This document shows, in pieces, positions 28,568 to 38,357 of a DNA stretch of 64,000 bases. The stretch is from Arcobacter arenosus. GTDB lineage: Bacteria; Campylobacterota; Campylobacteria; Campylobacterales; Arcobacteraceae. Below the pieces are notes generated by a model. The model was given only the letters and a program-made list of their open reading frames with translations, was not told the DNA's origin and made no database searches. The DNA lies in contig NZ_VANU01000001.1 in NCBI RefSeq assembly GCF_005771535.1, positions 248,001 to 312,000 on the forward strand, in the 5' to 3' direction. A program made the translations under genes and the position numbers. Numbering within the stretch: position 1 is the stretch's first letter; each line of letters opens with the position of its first letter.

Positions 28568-29344
28568 TTGTTACTTGGAGTAAATATTGACCACATTGCT
28601 GTATTAAGAGAAGCTAGAAAAATCAATGACCCAAATCCTATGGATGCTTTGGGAATTTGTAAAATTGCCGGTGCAGATCAAATAACAATACACTTAAGAG
28701 AAGATAGACGGCATATCAACGATGATGATGCAAAAAACATCTGTAAACTTTCCCCTTTACCTGTAAATTTAGAGTGCGCAATTGATGAAGATATAATTGA
28801 TATTGTTTGTGAATTAAAACCACATAGAGCAACGCTTGTTCCAGAAAAAAGGGAAGAAGTTACAACTGAAGGTGGACTTGATTTAGAAGCAGGATATTCA
28901 AAAATCAAAAAAGCTGTAAAAAAACTTCATGACAATGATATAGAGGTATCTTTATTTATTGACCCAGATAAAAAGATGATAGAGTTATCAAAAGATTTAA
29001 AAGTTGAATGGGTAGAGCTTCATACGGGAACATTTGCAAATTTATATGCAATGCTTTATGGAAACCTTTCAAACTCTCAACATAGTATCAAAGAGTTAGA
29101 AATAAGTAGAGAAGAGTTAAAAGAGCTACTTCATAATAGTAAAAAAGAGATAAAAAAATCTGCTTTAAAAGCTGTTGATTTAGGTTTAAAAGTAGCTGCA
29201 GGACATGGATTAAATTACCAAAATGTTACAGAAATCTCAAAATTAAAAACAATAGATGAATTAAATATAGGTCAAAGTATTATAGCTAGATCAGTTTTTA
29301 CAGGACTTGAAAAAGCTATAAAAGATATGAAAGAACTATTATGA
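28568..29344 (+). CDS. pdxJ: Pyridoxine 5'-phosphate synthase
   Basis: Joins 1-deoxyxylulose-5-phosphate with the aminoketone made by PdxA to form pyridoxine phosphate. LLGVNIDHIAVLREAR at the start, ITIHLREDRRHI, and the GLKVAAGHGLNYQN motif near the end define PdxJ. The 258-residue length is normal for the epsilon form. The start is TTG at 28568, preceded by AAAGGA, 9 nt after trpE. It overlaps pdxA by 4 nt (ATGA), so the two vitamin B6 enzymes are translationally coupled. Confidence 0.96.
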   Translation: MLLGVNIDHIAVLREARKINDPNPMDALGICKIAGADQITIHLREDRRHINDDDAKNICKLSPLPVNLECAIDEDIIDIVCELKPHRATLVPEKREEVTTEGGLDLEAGYSKIKKAVKKLHDNDIEVSLFIDPDKKMIELSKDLKVEWVELHTGTFANLYAMLYGNLSNSQHSIKELEISREELKELLHNSKKEIKKSALKAVDLGLKVAAGHGLNYQNVTEISKLKTIDELNIGQSIIARSVFTGLEKAIKDMKELL

Positions 29345-30291
29345 GTAAAACAATGGAAGAGAAACCTTTAATAGCAGTTTCAGTTGGTGATTTAAATGGG
29401 ATTGGTATTGAAATTGCTTTAAAAGCCCATGAAAAAATCTCTAAATACTGTAAACCTCTATATTGCATAAATAAAAAGATGTTAAAAGAAGCTGCGAATC
29501 TTTTAAAGCTAGAGATTCCTGATGATTTTGATATCTTTAGTGTAAAGGGTGAATTTGAGATAAAACCAGGTCAAGTATCTAAAAGAAGTGGTAAATTTTC
29601 ATATGATTCTTTTACGGAAGCTATTAACTTAGCAAATAAGAAAAAAGTTAAAGCAATAGTAACTCTTCCAATTAATAAAGAATCTTGGAATAAAGCAAAT
29701 ATAAAATATAAAGGTCATACAGAAGTTTTAAGGGACTTTTTTGGTGAAGATGCCATTATGATGTTAGGTTGTAAAAAATTATTTGTAGGACTTTTTACTG
29801 AACATATCCCTTTAAAAAAAGTTGCAAAATCAATTGAAGAAAAAAAGCTAACTAATTTTTTAATTGACTTTTATAATAATGTAAACTCTCCAAATATTGG
29901 TGTATTAGCACTAAATCCCCATGCAAGTGATAATGGTGTTTTAGGTAATGAAGAGGTTGAGATTTTCAAAGCTATTAAAAATGCAAATAAAGCTTTAGAT
30001 AAAAAGATATTTAAAGGACCACTAGTACCTGATACTGCATTTTCTCCAATGTCAAGGAAAAACTTTAAATATTTTGTAGCTATGTACCATGACCAAGGAT
30101 TAGCTCCGTTAAAGGCATTATATTTTGATCAAAGTATAAATGTAAGTCTAAATCTTCCAATTATTAGAACATCGGTTGATCATGGAACTGCTTTTGATAT
30201 TGCATATAAAAATGATAGAAAATTAAACTATAAAAGTTATATTAATGCGGTTAAAGAAGCGGTAAATCTACAGGAAAATAAACTATCATGA
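29341..30291 (+). CDS. pdxA: 4-hydroxythreonine-4-phosphate dehydrogenase
   Basis: Oxidises 4-hydroxythreonine phosphate to the aminoketone used by PdxJ. The protein shows VSVGDLNGIGIEIALKA at the N-terminus, the metal-binding histidine in YKGHTEVLRDFFG, and FVAMYHDQGLAPLKAL and RTSVDHGTAFDIAYK near the end. The 316-residue length is normal. It overlaps pdxJ by 4 nt and the next gene by 4 nt. Confidence 0.96.
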   Translation: MSKTMEEKPLIAVSVGDLNGIGIEIALKAHEKISKYCKPLYCINKKMLKEAANLLKLEIPDDFDIFSVKGEFEIKPGQVSKRSGKFSYDSFTEAINLANKKKVKAIVTLPINKESWNKANIKYKGHTEVLRDFFGEDAIMMLGCKKLFVGLFTEHIPLKKVAKSIEEKKLTNFLIDFYNNVNSPNIGVLALNPHASDNGVLGNEEVEIFKAIKNANKALDKKIFKGPLVPDTAFSPMSRKNFKYFVAMYHDQGLAPLKALYFDQSINVSLNLPIIRTSVDHGTAFDIAYKNDRKLNYKSYINAVKEAVNLQENKLS

Positions 30292-31355
30292 CAAGCCTTG
30301 AGTTTTGTCATGAATTAGAATTTTCAAAAATAAATTTTATTGAAAGAAAAATAAGAATTACCCACCCAAAAACTATCCTTTCTGGCCCTCCTAAATCTGG
30401 AAAAAGTTTTTTAATTTTCGATTATTTATCAAACTTTGATTCTAAAGAATATATTTATATAGACTTTAATGATACAAGAAATACTTACCAAGAGATTGAA
30501 GAAAATCTAGAAGAGTTTGTAATAAGAAATAATATAAAAGTTATAGTTTTAGAAAACTTTGATTTTCAATTTAAAATTCCATATTGTGATAGTGTAATTA
30601 TTACAACTAAACAAGCAAGAAAAGAAAAAGGATTCAAAAACCTTTTTTTAAACCCTTTAGATTTTGAGGAATACTTACTTCATGATAAAAAAAATCAAAA
30701 TATCACACACTTATTTAACAATTTCTTGAGATATGGGAATTTACCTGAAACTCTTCAAACCCCTGATTATAAAATCTATGAATCTTTACAAAACTTAATA
30801 AAACTAATAAATAAAGATGAAACTTGTGAAGAGATTTTAAAAATCTTAGTATTTAATATGGATGAAAAAAAATCATTAAATCAGATTTTTTTAACTTTAA
30901 AAGAAAAAATTAAAATTTCAAAAGATAAATTTTATGAAGAGTGTAAAAGATTAGAAAATGAAAAGATAATATATTTTCTTCCAAAATTTATGCAAGAAAA
31001 GGCTGTTAAAAAAATATATACCTATAACTGTGCCCTATTTTCAAGTATTACACATAAAAAGAAATTTAAAAATGAACTTACTAATCTAATCTTTTTAGAA
31101 CTATTAAATCGATACAAAAAGCTTTATTATCTGGACTATATAGACTTTTATATACCAGATGAAAATATTGCAATTGTTTCTATTCCTTTTTTTAATTCAA
31201 CAATAATGCAAAGTCAATTAAAAAGGATAAAAAAAGTTGCAAATGAACATGAAATAAAAGAATTATACGTAATTACAGTATCAAATAATGAGCATTTTTT
31301 TATTCAAAATTTAGAAGTAACAGTCTTACCTTTTTATGAATGGGCATTAAGCTAA
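30288..31355 (+). CDS. AAA_14-like P-loop ATPase in the pdx operon
   Basis: The 355-residue protein has Walker A ILSGPPKSGKS (30-40) and a Walker B-like VIVLENFDF, followed by LNPLDFEEYLLHD and NNFLRYGNLP, a pattern seen in AAA_14/DUF4143-type ATPases (LSPLSFxEFL...YLxxGGLP). The C-terminal half appears winged-helix plus nuclease-like fold but lacks motifs I can name. It overlaps pdxA by 4 nt (ATGA), so it is made with the vitamin B6 enzymes. Substrate and partners are unknown. It has no membrane segment. Confidence 0.7.
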   Translation: MTSLEFCHELEFSKINFIERKIRITHPKTILSGPPKSGKSFLIFDYLSNFDSKEYIYIDFNDTRNTYQEIEENLEEFVIRNNIKVIVLENFDFQFKIPYCDSVIITTKQARKEKGFKNLFLNPLDFEEYLLHDKKNQNITHLFNNFLRYGNLPETLQTPDYKIYESLQNLIKLINKDETCEEILKILVFNMDEKKSLNQIFLTLKEKIKISKDKFYEECKRLENEKIIYFLPKFMQEKAVKKIYTYNCALFSSITHKKKFKNELTNLIFLELLNRYKKLYYLDYIDFYIPDENIAIVSIPFFNSTIMQSQLKRIKKVANEHEIKELYVITVSNNEHFFIQNLEVTVLPFYEWALS

Positions 31356-31415
31356 TTCAATTTAACGATTTTTTTAGGATATTTTAGATAAACTCGCACA
31401 ATTTATAGTAGTTAA

Positions 31416-32168
<753 letters not shown>

Positions 32169-32178
32169 AAATAATTAA

Positions 32179-32197
32179 GGTTCCCCTTTTGGGAACC
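32179..32197. terminator. Hairpin between pyrH and rpoZ
   Basis: GGTTCCC (32179-32185) pairs with GGGAACC (32191-32197) over a CTTTT loop. It has no U-run and lies only 19 nt before the rpoZ start, so it may act as a processing or stability element between two co-transcribed genes. Confidence 0.45.
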
Positions 32198-32215
32198 AAT
32201 AAAAGGAAATAGTAA

Positions 32216-32431
32216 ATGAGATTAGAAGAAAGAATGTCACAAGCTTTAAAAAAAGTTAACAACGATAGATATATTTTAGCTATTGCTGTTGGACAAAGAG
32301 CTGACGAATTAAGTAAAGGTGCAAAACCACTTTTAGATAAAAATACTCAGAATATGAAATATACTGATATTGCAATTGACGAGATTGCAAGTGGACTTTT
32401 AAAAATTGAAGGGCTTGTAGATAAAGAATAG
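32216..32431 (+). CDS. rpoZ: DNA-directed RNA polymerase omega subunit
   Basis: The small RNA polymerase subunit that helps fold beta-prime and is part of the ppGpp-binding site in some bacteria. MRLEERMSQALKKVNNDRYILAIAVGQRADEL is typical for the epsilon form, and 71 residues is normal. It lies between pyrH and spoT and is followed by a good intrinsic terminator. Confidence 0.93.
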   Translation: MRLEERMSQALKKVNNDRYILAIAVGQRADELSKGAKPLLDKNTQNMKYTDIAIDEIASGLLKIEGLVDKE

Positions 32432-32461
32432 TTATAAAGATTAAATCTTTTATAACTTTTT
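32430..32461 (+). terminator. Rho-independent terminator after rpoZ
   Basis: A stem of about 12 bp with one bulged base (AGTTATAAAGAT at 32430-32441 with 32445-32457), a 3-nt loop and a following T-run (32457-32461) starts within the rpoZ stop codon. This is the best-formed intrinsic terminator in the window, and it separates rpoZ from spoT. Confidence 0.7.
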
Positions 32462-32465
32462 GATT

Positions 32466-32471
32466 TACAAT
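32466..32471 (+). promoter_or_regulatory. Possible -10 box of spoT, 5 nt from the start codon
   Basis: TACAAT in CTTTTTGATTTACAAT ends 5 nt before the spoT ATG at 32477. No Shine-Dalgarno is present. Placed just after the rpoZ terminator, it would give a leaderless spoT mRNA. The hexamer is one base off TATAAT, so this is tentative. Confidence 0.35.
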
Positions 32472-32476
32472 AATTT

Positions 32477-34615
32477 ATGGATCCATTTATTCTAAAAATT
32501 CAAAGTATCAATAATTTAAAAGATGCTATTGAACTACTTTATTCAGAAACTAAAATTACTCAAAAGTTACAAGAGATTCTTGACTTTGCTATTGAAGCCC
32601 ATGAGGGTCAATTTAGAAAAAGTGGAGAGCCTTATGTAACGCATCCTATTTTAGTTGCTTGTGTGGCTGCACGTTTTTCAAACGAAGAGGATATCATAGC
32701 AACTGCACTATTACATGATGTAGTAGAGGATACAAAATTTAACCTTGAGTTCATCAAAGAAAAATGGGGTGAAGATATTGCCCATATGGTTGATGGACTT
32801 ACTAAAATTGATGAGATTAGAGAACATGAACTTGTTCCTTCAAACTCAAATACAAAACTAATATCATCAGCTTTAACTTTTAGAAAAATGCTTATTGCTT
32901 CAATTGATGATGTTAGAGTTTTAGTTGTAAAATTATGTGATAGACTTCATAATATGCTTACACTTGGTTCTTTACCACAAAATAAGCAGCTTAGAATTGC
33001 TGAAGAAACTATGGTTGTTTATGTACCAATTGCACATAGACTTGGTATCTCTACAATAAAAAATACCTTAGAAGATTTAGCTTTTACATATATTTATCCA
33101 AATGAATTTACTAAAATAGATAATTTTATAAAAGAGCATGAACATGCTATTCAATTAACTTTCAATAAGTTTATCTCTTCAACTAAGAAGCTTTTAGAGA
33201 AAAATGGCTTTGATTTAAGTAAAATCCAAATAAATAGTAGAATAAAACACTATTACTCAATATACCTAAAGATGCAAAGAAAAGGTGTAACAATTGATGA
33301 AGTTTTAGACCTACTTGCAATAAGAATTTTAGTTGAAGATGATATTGATTGTTATAAGGTTTTAGGTCATTTACATATGGAATATAAACCTTTAATTTCA
33401 AGATTTAAAGATTATGTAGCAACTCCTAAAGAGAATGGGTATAGAACAATCCATACTACAGTTTTTTATAATTCAAAAATATATGAAGTTCAAATTAGAA
33501 CTTATGAGATGAATAAAGTTGCTGAATATGGTGTTGCTGCTCACTGGAAATACAAAATTGGTGAAGCTCAACAACCAAATTTAAATTGGCTTGAATCATT
33601 AGAATATTCTAACGATAATATTGAAGAATTTTATCATGATACAAAAGCTGACCTTTATTCTGAGGAGATTACAGTTTATTCTCCGCAAGGTGATACTTTT
33701 AACTTGCCAAGGGGTGCTACAGCTTATGATTTCGCATATGCTGTTCACACTGATGTTGGTAAAAATGCAGTTGAATGTAATATTAATAAAATTAAAAAAC
33801 CCCTTTTAACTGAATTACATAGTTCAGATATAGTTTCTATTAAAACTGTAGACTATGCAATTCCAAGATGTTCTTGGATTGATTTAGTTAAAACTAATAG
33901 AGCAAAAAAACAAATTAGAGCTTTATGTTCACAAAGATTAAAAGAGATAGATGAATTAACAGGAAGAAATATCATAAATTCTGTTTTTAAAACTATAATT
34001 CCTGATGTTGTAAGCAGATACAAAGTAGATTCACTATATAAAGTACCACATATTCTTGATTACTTTAAACATGTAAAACATGAGATTGAAAAAAATATCA
34101 TTAGTGGGCAAGGTTTTGTAGCAAGATTTAAAATTTACACTAGTAAAATTAAAAAATTAAAATTTGACAATATGATTATATATTCAAATTTTAGTATTAA
34201 TTCTGTATCATTTGACCACTGCTGTCATCCAAAATTCAATGATGAAATTGTTGCTTTTAAAGAGGGTAACAAAGCTGTGATTCACCACAAGATGTGTGAT
34301 AAAGCTTACAAAAAAATCATGAGTAATGAAGAGATGCTTTATTGTCAATGGACAAAAGATACATTGTATCAATATAAAATGGTTGTTAGCCTACCAAATA
34401 CAAAAGGTGAATTAGCAAAACTATTAATGCATATGAGTCAGTATGAGGGTTATATATTAAAAATAGATTATGGTAGAGAAAAACATTCATATAGACAATA
34501 TTGTGATATTGAATTTGAAATGAACAATTCTAACGTTGAAGAGGTTAGAAAAATTATAGAGAAAAAAGCAAAAGTGATTGAATTTTTTTCTAAAAACGAT
34601 GCATATAAATCATAA
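32477..34615 (+). CDS. spoT: Bifunctional (p)ppGpp synthetase/hydrolase (RelA/SpoT homologue)
   Basis: Makes and degrades the stringent-response alarmone. The hydrolase HD domain has His41 (AHEGQFRKSG), His80-Asp81 (LLHDVVEDT) and CDRLHNM; the synthetase domain has RFKDYVATPKENGYRTIHT; the TGS domain starts ITVYSPQGDTFNLPRGATAYDFAY; and a C-terminal region with CCHP and an ACT-like end follows. All catalytic motifs are intact, so both activities are expected. At 712 residues it is the usual single RSH of Campylobacterota. tyrS follows by 11 nt. Confidence 0.95.
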   Translation: MDPFILKIQSINNLKDAIELLYSETKITQKLQEILDFAIEAHEGQFRKSGEPYVTHPILVACVAARFSNEEDIIATALLHDVVEDTKFNLEFIKEKWGEDIAHMVDGLTKIDEIREHELVPSNSNTKLISSALTFRKMLIASIDDVRVLVVKLCDRLHNMLTLGSLPQNKQLRIAEETMVVYVPIAHRLGISTIKNTLEDLAFTYIYPNEFTKIDNFIKEHEHAIQLTFNKFISSTKKLLEKNGFDLSKIQINSRIKHYYSIYLKMQRKGVTIDEVLDLLAIRILVEDDIDCYKVLGHLHMEYKPLISRFKDYVATPKENGYRTIHTTVFYNSKIYEVQIRTYEMNKVAEYGVAAHWKYKIGEAQQPNLNWLESLEYSNDNIEEFYHDTKADLYSEEITVYSPQGDTFNLPRGATAYDFAYAVHTDVGKNAVECNINKIKKPLLTELHSSDIVSIKTVDYAIPRCSWIDLVKTNRAKKQIRALCSQRLKEIDELTGRNIINSVFKTIIPDVVSRYKVDSLYKVPHILDYFKHVKHEIEKNIISGQGFVARFKIYTSKIKKLKFDNMIIYSNFSINSVSFDHCCHPKFNDEIVAFKEGNKAVIHHKMCDKAYKKIMSNEEMLYCQWTKDTLYQYKMVVSLPNTKGELAKLLMHMSQYEGYILKIDYGREKHSYRQYCDIEFEMNNSNVEEVRKIIEKKAKVIEFFSKNDAYKS

Positions 34616-34626
34616 AAAGAGGATAA

Positions 34627-35835
34627 ATGGAAGAGAAGATTAAAGAAGCCCTAGCTGAAATTCAAAGAGGAACAGCTGAAATAATTGATATAGAAGGTAT
34701 TGAAAAATTACTAAAAAACTATTATGAAAACGGTGAGAACTTCTATGTTAAAGCAGGATTTGACCCTACTGCACCAGACTTACACCTAGGACATACTGTA
34801 TTAATTCAAAAGCTTGCAACATTCCAAAAATTTGGAGGAATTGTACAATTTTTAATTGGAGATTTTACGGCAACAATTGGAGATCCAACAGGAAAAAGTG
34901 AAACAAGAAAAGTTTTAAGTGAAGAGGATGTTTTAGAAAATGCACAATCTTATAAAGAACAAGTTTTTAAAATTCTAGATCCAGAAAAAACAGAAGTGAA
35001 ATTTAATTCAAAATGGTTAAAAGAGCTTGGAACTGGTGGATTAATATCACTTGCGTCAAACTTAACAGTTGCAAGAATGCTTGAAAGAGATGATTTTGCT
35101 AAAAGATATGCTTCAAATACACCAATTGCAGTAAGCGAGTTTACTTATCCTTTACTTCAAGGTTATGATTCAGTTGCAATGGGTACAGATATTGAACTTG
35201 GTGGAACTGATCAAAAGTTTAACTTACTTATGGGAAGAACTTTACAAAAAGCATACAATACAGGTAAACAACAAGCTGTATTAATGATGCCAATTTTAGA
35301 AGGTTTAGATGGTGTTCAAAAGATGTCTAAATCTTTAGGAAATTATATTGGTGTAACAGATAATCCAAACGATATGTTTGGGAAAACTTTATCAATTTCA
35401 GATGAATTAATGTGGAGATATTATGAACTATTATCTTCTAAATCACTAAAAGAGATTGAAGATTTAAAAACTGGTGTGGAAAATGGTTCTTTACACCCTA
35501 AAAAAGTAAAAGAAGAACTTGCAATGGAGATTGTTGAAAGATTTCATGGTGAGGGACAAGGGGAAATTGCAAAAGCTGAATTTGAAAAAATATTTGCTAA
35601 AAAAGATATCCCTACAGATATGCCTGAATATGAAATGACAGCAGGAATTTGGCTTTGTCAGGCATTAGTTGATGCAAAACTTGTTAATTCAACTTCACAA
35701 GCAAGACGTGATGTAAAAGCAAATGCAGTTAGTATAAATCAAGAAAAAGTAACAGATGAAAAACTAAATTTAGAAGTTGGAGAGTATATTTTACAAAAGG
35801 GTAAAAAAAGTTTCGCTAAGATAATAATAAAATAA
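34627..35835 (+). CDS. tyrS: Tyrosyl-tRNA synthetase
   Basis: Charges tRNA-Tyr. The class I HIGH motif is HLGH (53-56) in [12 protein letters not shown], and KMSKS is in [14 protein letters not shown]; the C-terminal S4 domain ([19 protein letters not shown]) is present. The 402-residue length matches the TyrRS type with an S4 tail. It lies 11 nt after spoT, with AAGAGGA as ribosome binding site. Confidence 0.97.
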   Translation: MEEKIKEALAEIQRGTAEIIDIEGIEKLLKNYYENGENFYVKAGFDPTAPDLHLGHTVLIQKLATFQKFGGIVQFLIGDFTATIGDPTGKSETRKVLSEEDVLENAQSYKEQVFKILDPEKTEVKFNSKWLKELGTGGLISLASNLTVARMLERDDFAKRYASNTPIAVSEFTYPLLQGYDSVAMGTDIELGGTDQKFNLLMGRTLQKAYNTGKQQAVLMMPILEGLDGVQKMSKSLGNYIGVTDNPNDMFGKTLSISDELMWRYYELLSSKSLKEIEDLKTGVENGSLHPKKVKEELAMEIVERFHGEGQGEIAKAEFEKIFAKKDIPTDMPEYEMTAGIWLCQALVDAKLVNSTSQARRDVKANAVSINQEKVTDEKLNLEVGEYILQKGKKSFAKIIIK

Positions 35836-35851
35836 AATAAGGCCAATAATT

Positions 35852-36931
35852 TTGAAAATAGGAAAATATGAAATCAAACATCCAATAATTCAAGGTGGAA
35901 TGGGTGTAGGAATTAGCTGGGATCAATTAGCAGGTAGTGTTAGTAAAGAAGGTGGCCTAGGAGTTATCTCTGGAGTTGGAACTGGTTATTATAAAAACTT
36001 AAGTGAAAATGTTAACATAATTACTAAAAAAGATAAACCAAAAGATGTGGCAAACTTTTATAGTAAAGATGCACTAAAAGAGATTTTTAACAATGCTAGA
36101 AAACTTTGTGGTGATGCCCCATTAGCTTGTAACGTACTTTATGCAATTAATGATTATGGTAGAGTTGTTCAAGATGCCTGTGAAGCAGGAGCAGATATTA
36201 TAATTACAGGTGCTGGATTACCTACAAATATGCCTGAATTTACAAAAGATTATCCAGATGTTGCATTAGTTCCAATTGTATCTTCTGCAAGAGCATTAAA
36301 ACTTATTTGTAAAAAATGGCAAAGATATAACAAAATTCCTGATGCAATCATTGTTGAAGGTCCTTTAAGCGGTGGTCATCAAGGGTTTAAATATGAAGAT
36401 TGCTTTAAAGAAGAGTTCCAATTAGAAAATATTATTCCTCCAGTTATCGAAGAAGCAAAAAAATGGGGAGATATTCCAATTATTGCTGCAGGTGGAGTAT
36501 GGGATAAAAAAGATATTGACAAATTTATGGATATGGGTTGTGCGGGTGTTCAAATGGCTACTAGATTTATTGGTACCTTTGAATGTGATGCAGATGAAAA
36601 ATTCAAAAATGTTCTTCTAAATGCAAATGATGATGATATTAAACTTATGAAATCTCCAGTTGGCTTACCAGCAAGGGGAGTTAGAACTAATCTTCAATGG
36701 TCAATAGAAAATAATACTGCACCAAAAGTTCAATGTATTTCAAACTGTGTAGCTCCATGTAATAGAGGAGTTGAGGCAAAAGCAGTTGGATATTGTATTG
36801 CAGATAGACTTGGAGCAGCTTATCTTGGAGATGAAGATACTGGATTATTCTTTTCAGGTTCAAATGGATACAAGATTGACAAAATTATTTCTGTACATGA
36901 ATTAATGGAAAAACTAACTAAAGGAGAATAA
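35852..36931 (+). CDS. NAD(P)H-dependent flavin oxidoreductase (nitronate monooxygenase family)
   Basis: A FMN-binding TIM-barrel protein related to nitronate monooxygenase and FabK. HPIIQGGMGVGISWDQLAGSV at the start, the GGLGVISGVG loop, VEGPLSGGHQGF with the conserved histidine, and PIIAAGGVWDKKDI followed by GVQMATRFIGTFEC are visible. The 359-residue length is normal. The start is TTG at 35852 with AAGG upstream. Whether it detoxifies nitronates or reduces another substrate cannot be told. It immediately precedes the amidase gene. Confidence 0.85.
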   Translation: MKIGKYEIKHPIIQGGMGVGISWDQLAGSVSKEGGLGVISGVGTGYYKNLSENVNIITKKDKPKDVANFYSKDALKEIFNNARKLCGDAPLACNVLYAINDYGRVVQDACEAGADIIITGAGLPTNMPEFTKDYPDVALVPIVSSARALKLICKKWQRYNKIPDAIIVEGPLSGGHQGFKYEDCFKEEFQLENIIPPVIEEAKKWGDIPIIAAGGVWDKKDIDKFMDMGCAGVQMATRFIGTFECDADEKFKNVLLNANDDDIKLMKSPVGLPARGVRTNLQWSIENNTAPKVQCISNCVAPCNRGVEAKAVGYCIADRLGAAYLGDEDTGLFFSGSNGYKIDKIISVHELMEKLTKGE

Positions 36932-36932
36932 A

Positions 36933-38357
36933 ATTTTTAAAAAATTTATTCTTCTACTATTTCTTATTACTACTATAATATACGCTTCTGATAATCTAAG
37001 GGAAGAGTATAATTCAGCAAGAATAGCTTATTTAAAAGCTGTTCTTAATAATAATCAAGACAAAGAGATACAAAGTTTACAAACCCTTATAAATACGGGA
37101 AAAAAACTAAACCTTAATGTAAATAAATATGAAAAAGAATTAAAAAAATATAATGGTTCTTTGGTTAAGAGTATAAGAATTGAACCTATTAAAATTGAAA
37201 ATTCTAAAAAAATTGAACCTATTAAAATCGAACCTATTAAAGTTGATAAAAAAATTAAACCCATTAAAAATGTAAAAATATCTAAGCACAATGTTAATAA
37301 CTCAATATATTCAATTAAATCTGTAGTTGACGAAAACAATCAAATTATTATAACTTTTAACACAAATGTCACTAAAGATTATGTGAAGTTTTATGAAAAA
37401 AAGATAAAAAATGGTACACAAGATATTTATGAATTAAAGGGTAATTTTAAAGATGCATTTCCAACTAAATTAAAAATTGATGGTGTAAAACAAATAGTTA
37501 TTAAACAAGAAGATAAAAACACTTTAAAGATTTTATTTGAAGATAGAAAAAATTTAAAAACTGTTTATCATGTAAATAAAGACACTATCAAAATTACAGT
37601 ACTTGGTCTAGATAAAAGTTCTACTAAAAAACCTATTGCTAAAATAGCGAAAGAGAAAAAGATATATCTTCCAGGAAAAGGGAAAATTGTTGTTTTAGAT
37701 GCTGGACATGGAGGGAAGGACTCTGGTGCAGTTGGTGGAAAAAATAAATATGAAAAAGTGGTTGTTTTTAAAATAACAAAATACTTAGAATCATACTTAA
37801 AACAAAGAGGATACAAAGTATACCTTACTAGAAACTCTGATAGATTTATTAAAGTAAATAATAGAACAATACTAGCAAATAAAAAGAAAGCTGATATATT
37901 TATCTCAATTCATGCTAATGCTGTTCCAAAATCAAAAGCAAGAGAGATGGAAGGTGTTGAGACATTTTTCCTAAGTCCTGCAAGAAGTGAAAGGGCTAAA
38001 AGAGTTGCAGCATTAGAAAATAAATCTGATGTTAGAAATATGAGTGGTTCTACAAAACAAGCCTTCTTGGAATCATTAAACAGACCAAGAATAACAGCAT
38101 CCCATAAACTTTCAATTGATATTCAAAGAAACATGCTTTATAGTGCAAGAAAAATATATAAAGATGTAGTTGATAGTGGTGTTAGAGAAGGTCCATTTTG
38201 GGTACTTGTTGGAGCTCAAATGCCATCAGTTTTAATCGAAGTTGGATATATAACTCACCCAAAAGAGGGGAAAAGACTATTTTATTCTAAATATCAAAAA
38301 GGTTTAGCTTTAGGTATTGCTAATGGAATCGATGCTTATTTCGCAAAAAATCCTTAA
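36933..38357 (+). CDS. N-acetylmuramoyl-L-alanine amidase with AMIN domain, probable ATT start
   Basis: Cleaves the amide bond between peptidoglycan glycan and stem peptide in the periplasm. The zinc-dependent Amidase_3 domain has VVLDAGHGGKDSGAVG, SIHANAV and SVLIEVGYITHP; an AMIN-like domain (SIYSIKSVVDENNQIIITFN) precedes it, after an Ile-Glu-Pro-Ile-Lys repeat linker. Frames beginning at the first usual start (TTG, 37161) would lack the export signal. In-frame codons upstream encode FKKFILLLFLITTIIYA, a good signal peptide, after an AAGGAG ribosome binding site at 36921-36926 and an ATT at 36933, the only workable start. That gives 474 residues. The 3' end overlaps the convergent Nudix gene by 38 bp. 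Confidence 0.85.
   Translation: MFKKFILLLFLITTIIYASDNLREEYNSARIAYLKAVLNNNQDKEIQSLQTLINTGKKLNLNVNKYEKELKKYNGSLVKSIRIEPIKIENSKKIEPIKIEPIKVDKKIKPIKNVKISKHNVNNSIYSIKSVVDENNQIIITFNTNVTKDYVKFYEKKIKNGTQDIYELKGNFKDAFPTKLKIDGVKQIVIKQEDKNTLKILFEDRKNLKTVYHVNKDTIKITVLGLDKSSTKKPIAKIAKEKKIYLPGKGKIVVLDAGHGGKDSGAVGGKNKYEKVVVFKITKYLESYLKQRGYKVYLTRNSDRFIKVNNRTILANKKKADIFISIHANAVPKSKAREMEGVETFFLSPARSERAKRVAALENKSDVRNMSGSTKQAFLESLNRPRITASHKLSIDIQRNMLYSARKIYKDVVDSGVREGPFWVLVGAQMPSVLIEVGYITHPKEGKRLFYSKYQKGLALGIANGIDAYFAKNP
37179..37248 (+). repeat. Short tandem-like repeats coding for the amidase linker
   Basis: Three near-identical units of about 17-20 nt (ATTGAACCTATTAAAATTGA type, near 37179, 37213 and 37231) encode repeated Ile-Glu-Pro-Ile-Lys segments between the signal region and the AMIN domain. 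All keep the reading frame. Such a stretch could change length by slippage. Confidence 0.7.

Noticed and set aside
37161-38357. Amidase starting at TTG 37161
   Set aside because: It would remove the signal peptide of an exported enzyme, and there is no ribosome binding site before it, while a strong one sits upstream of the ATT at 36933.
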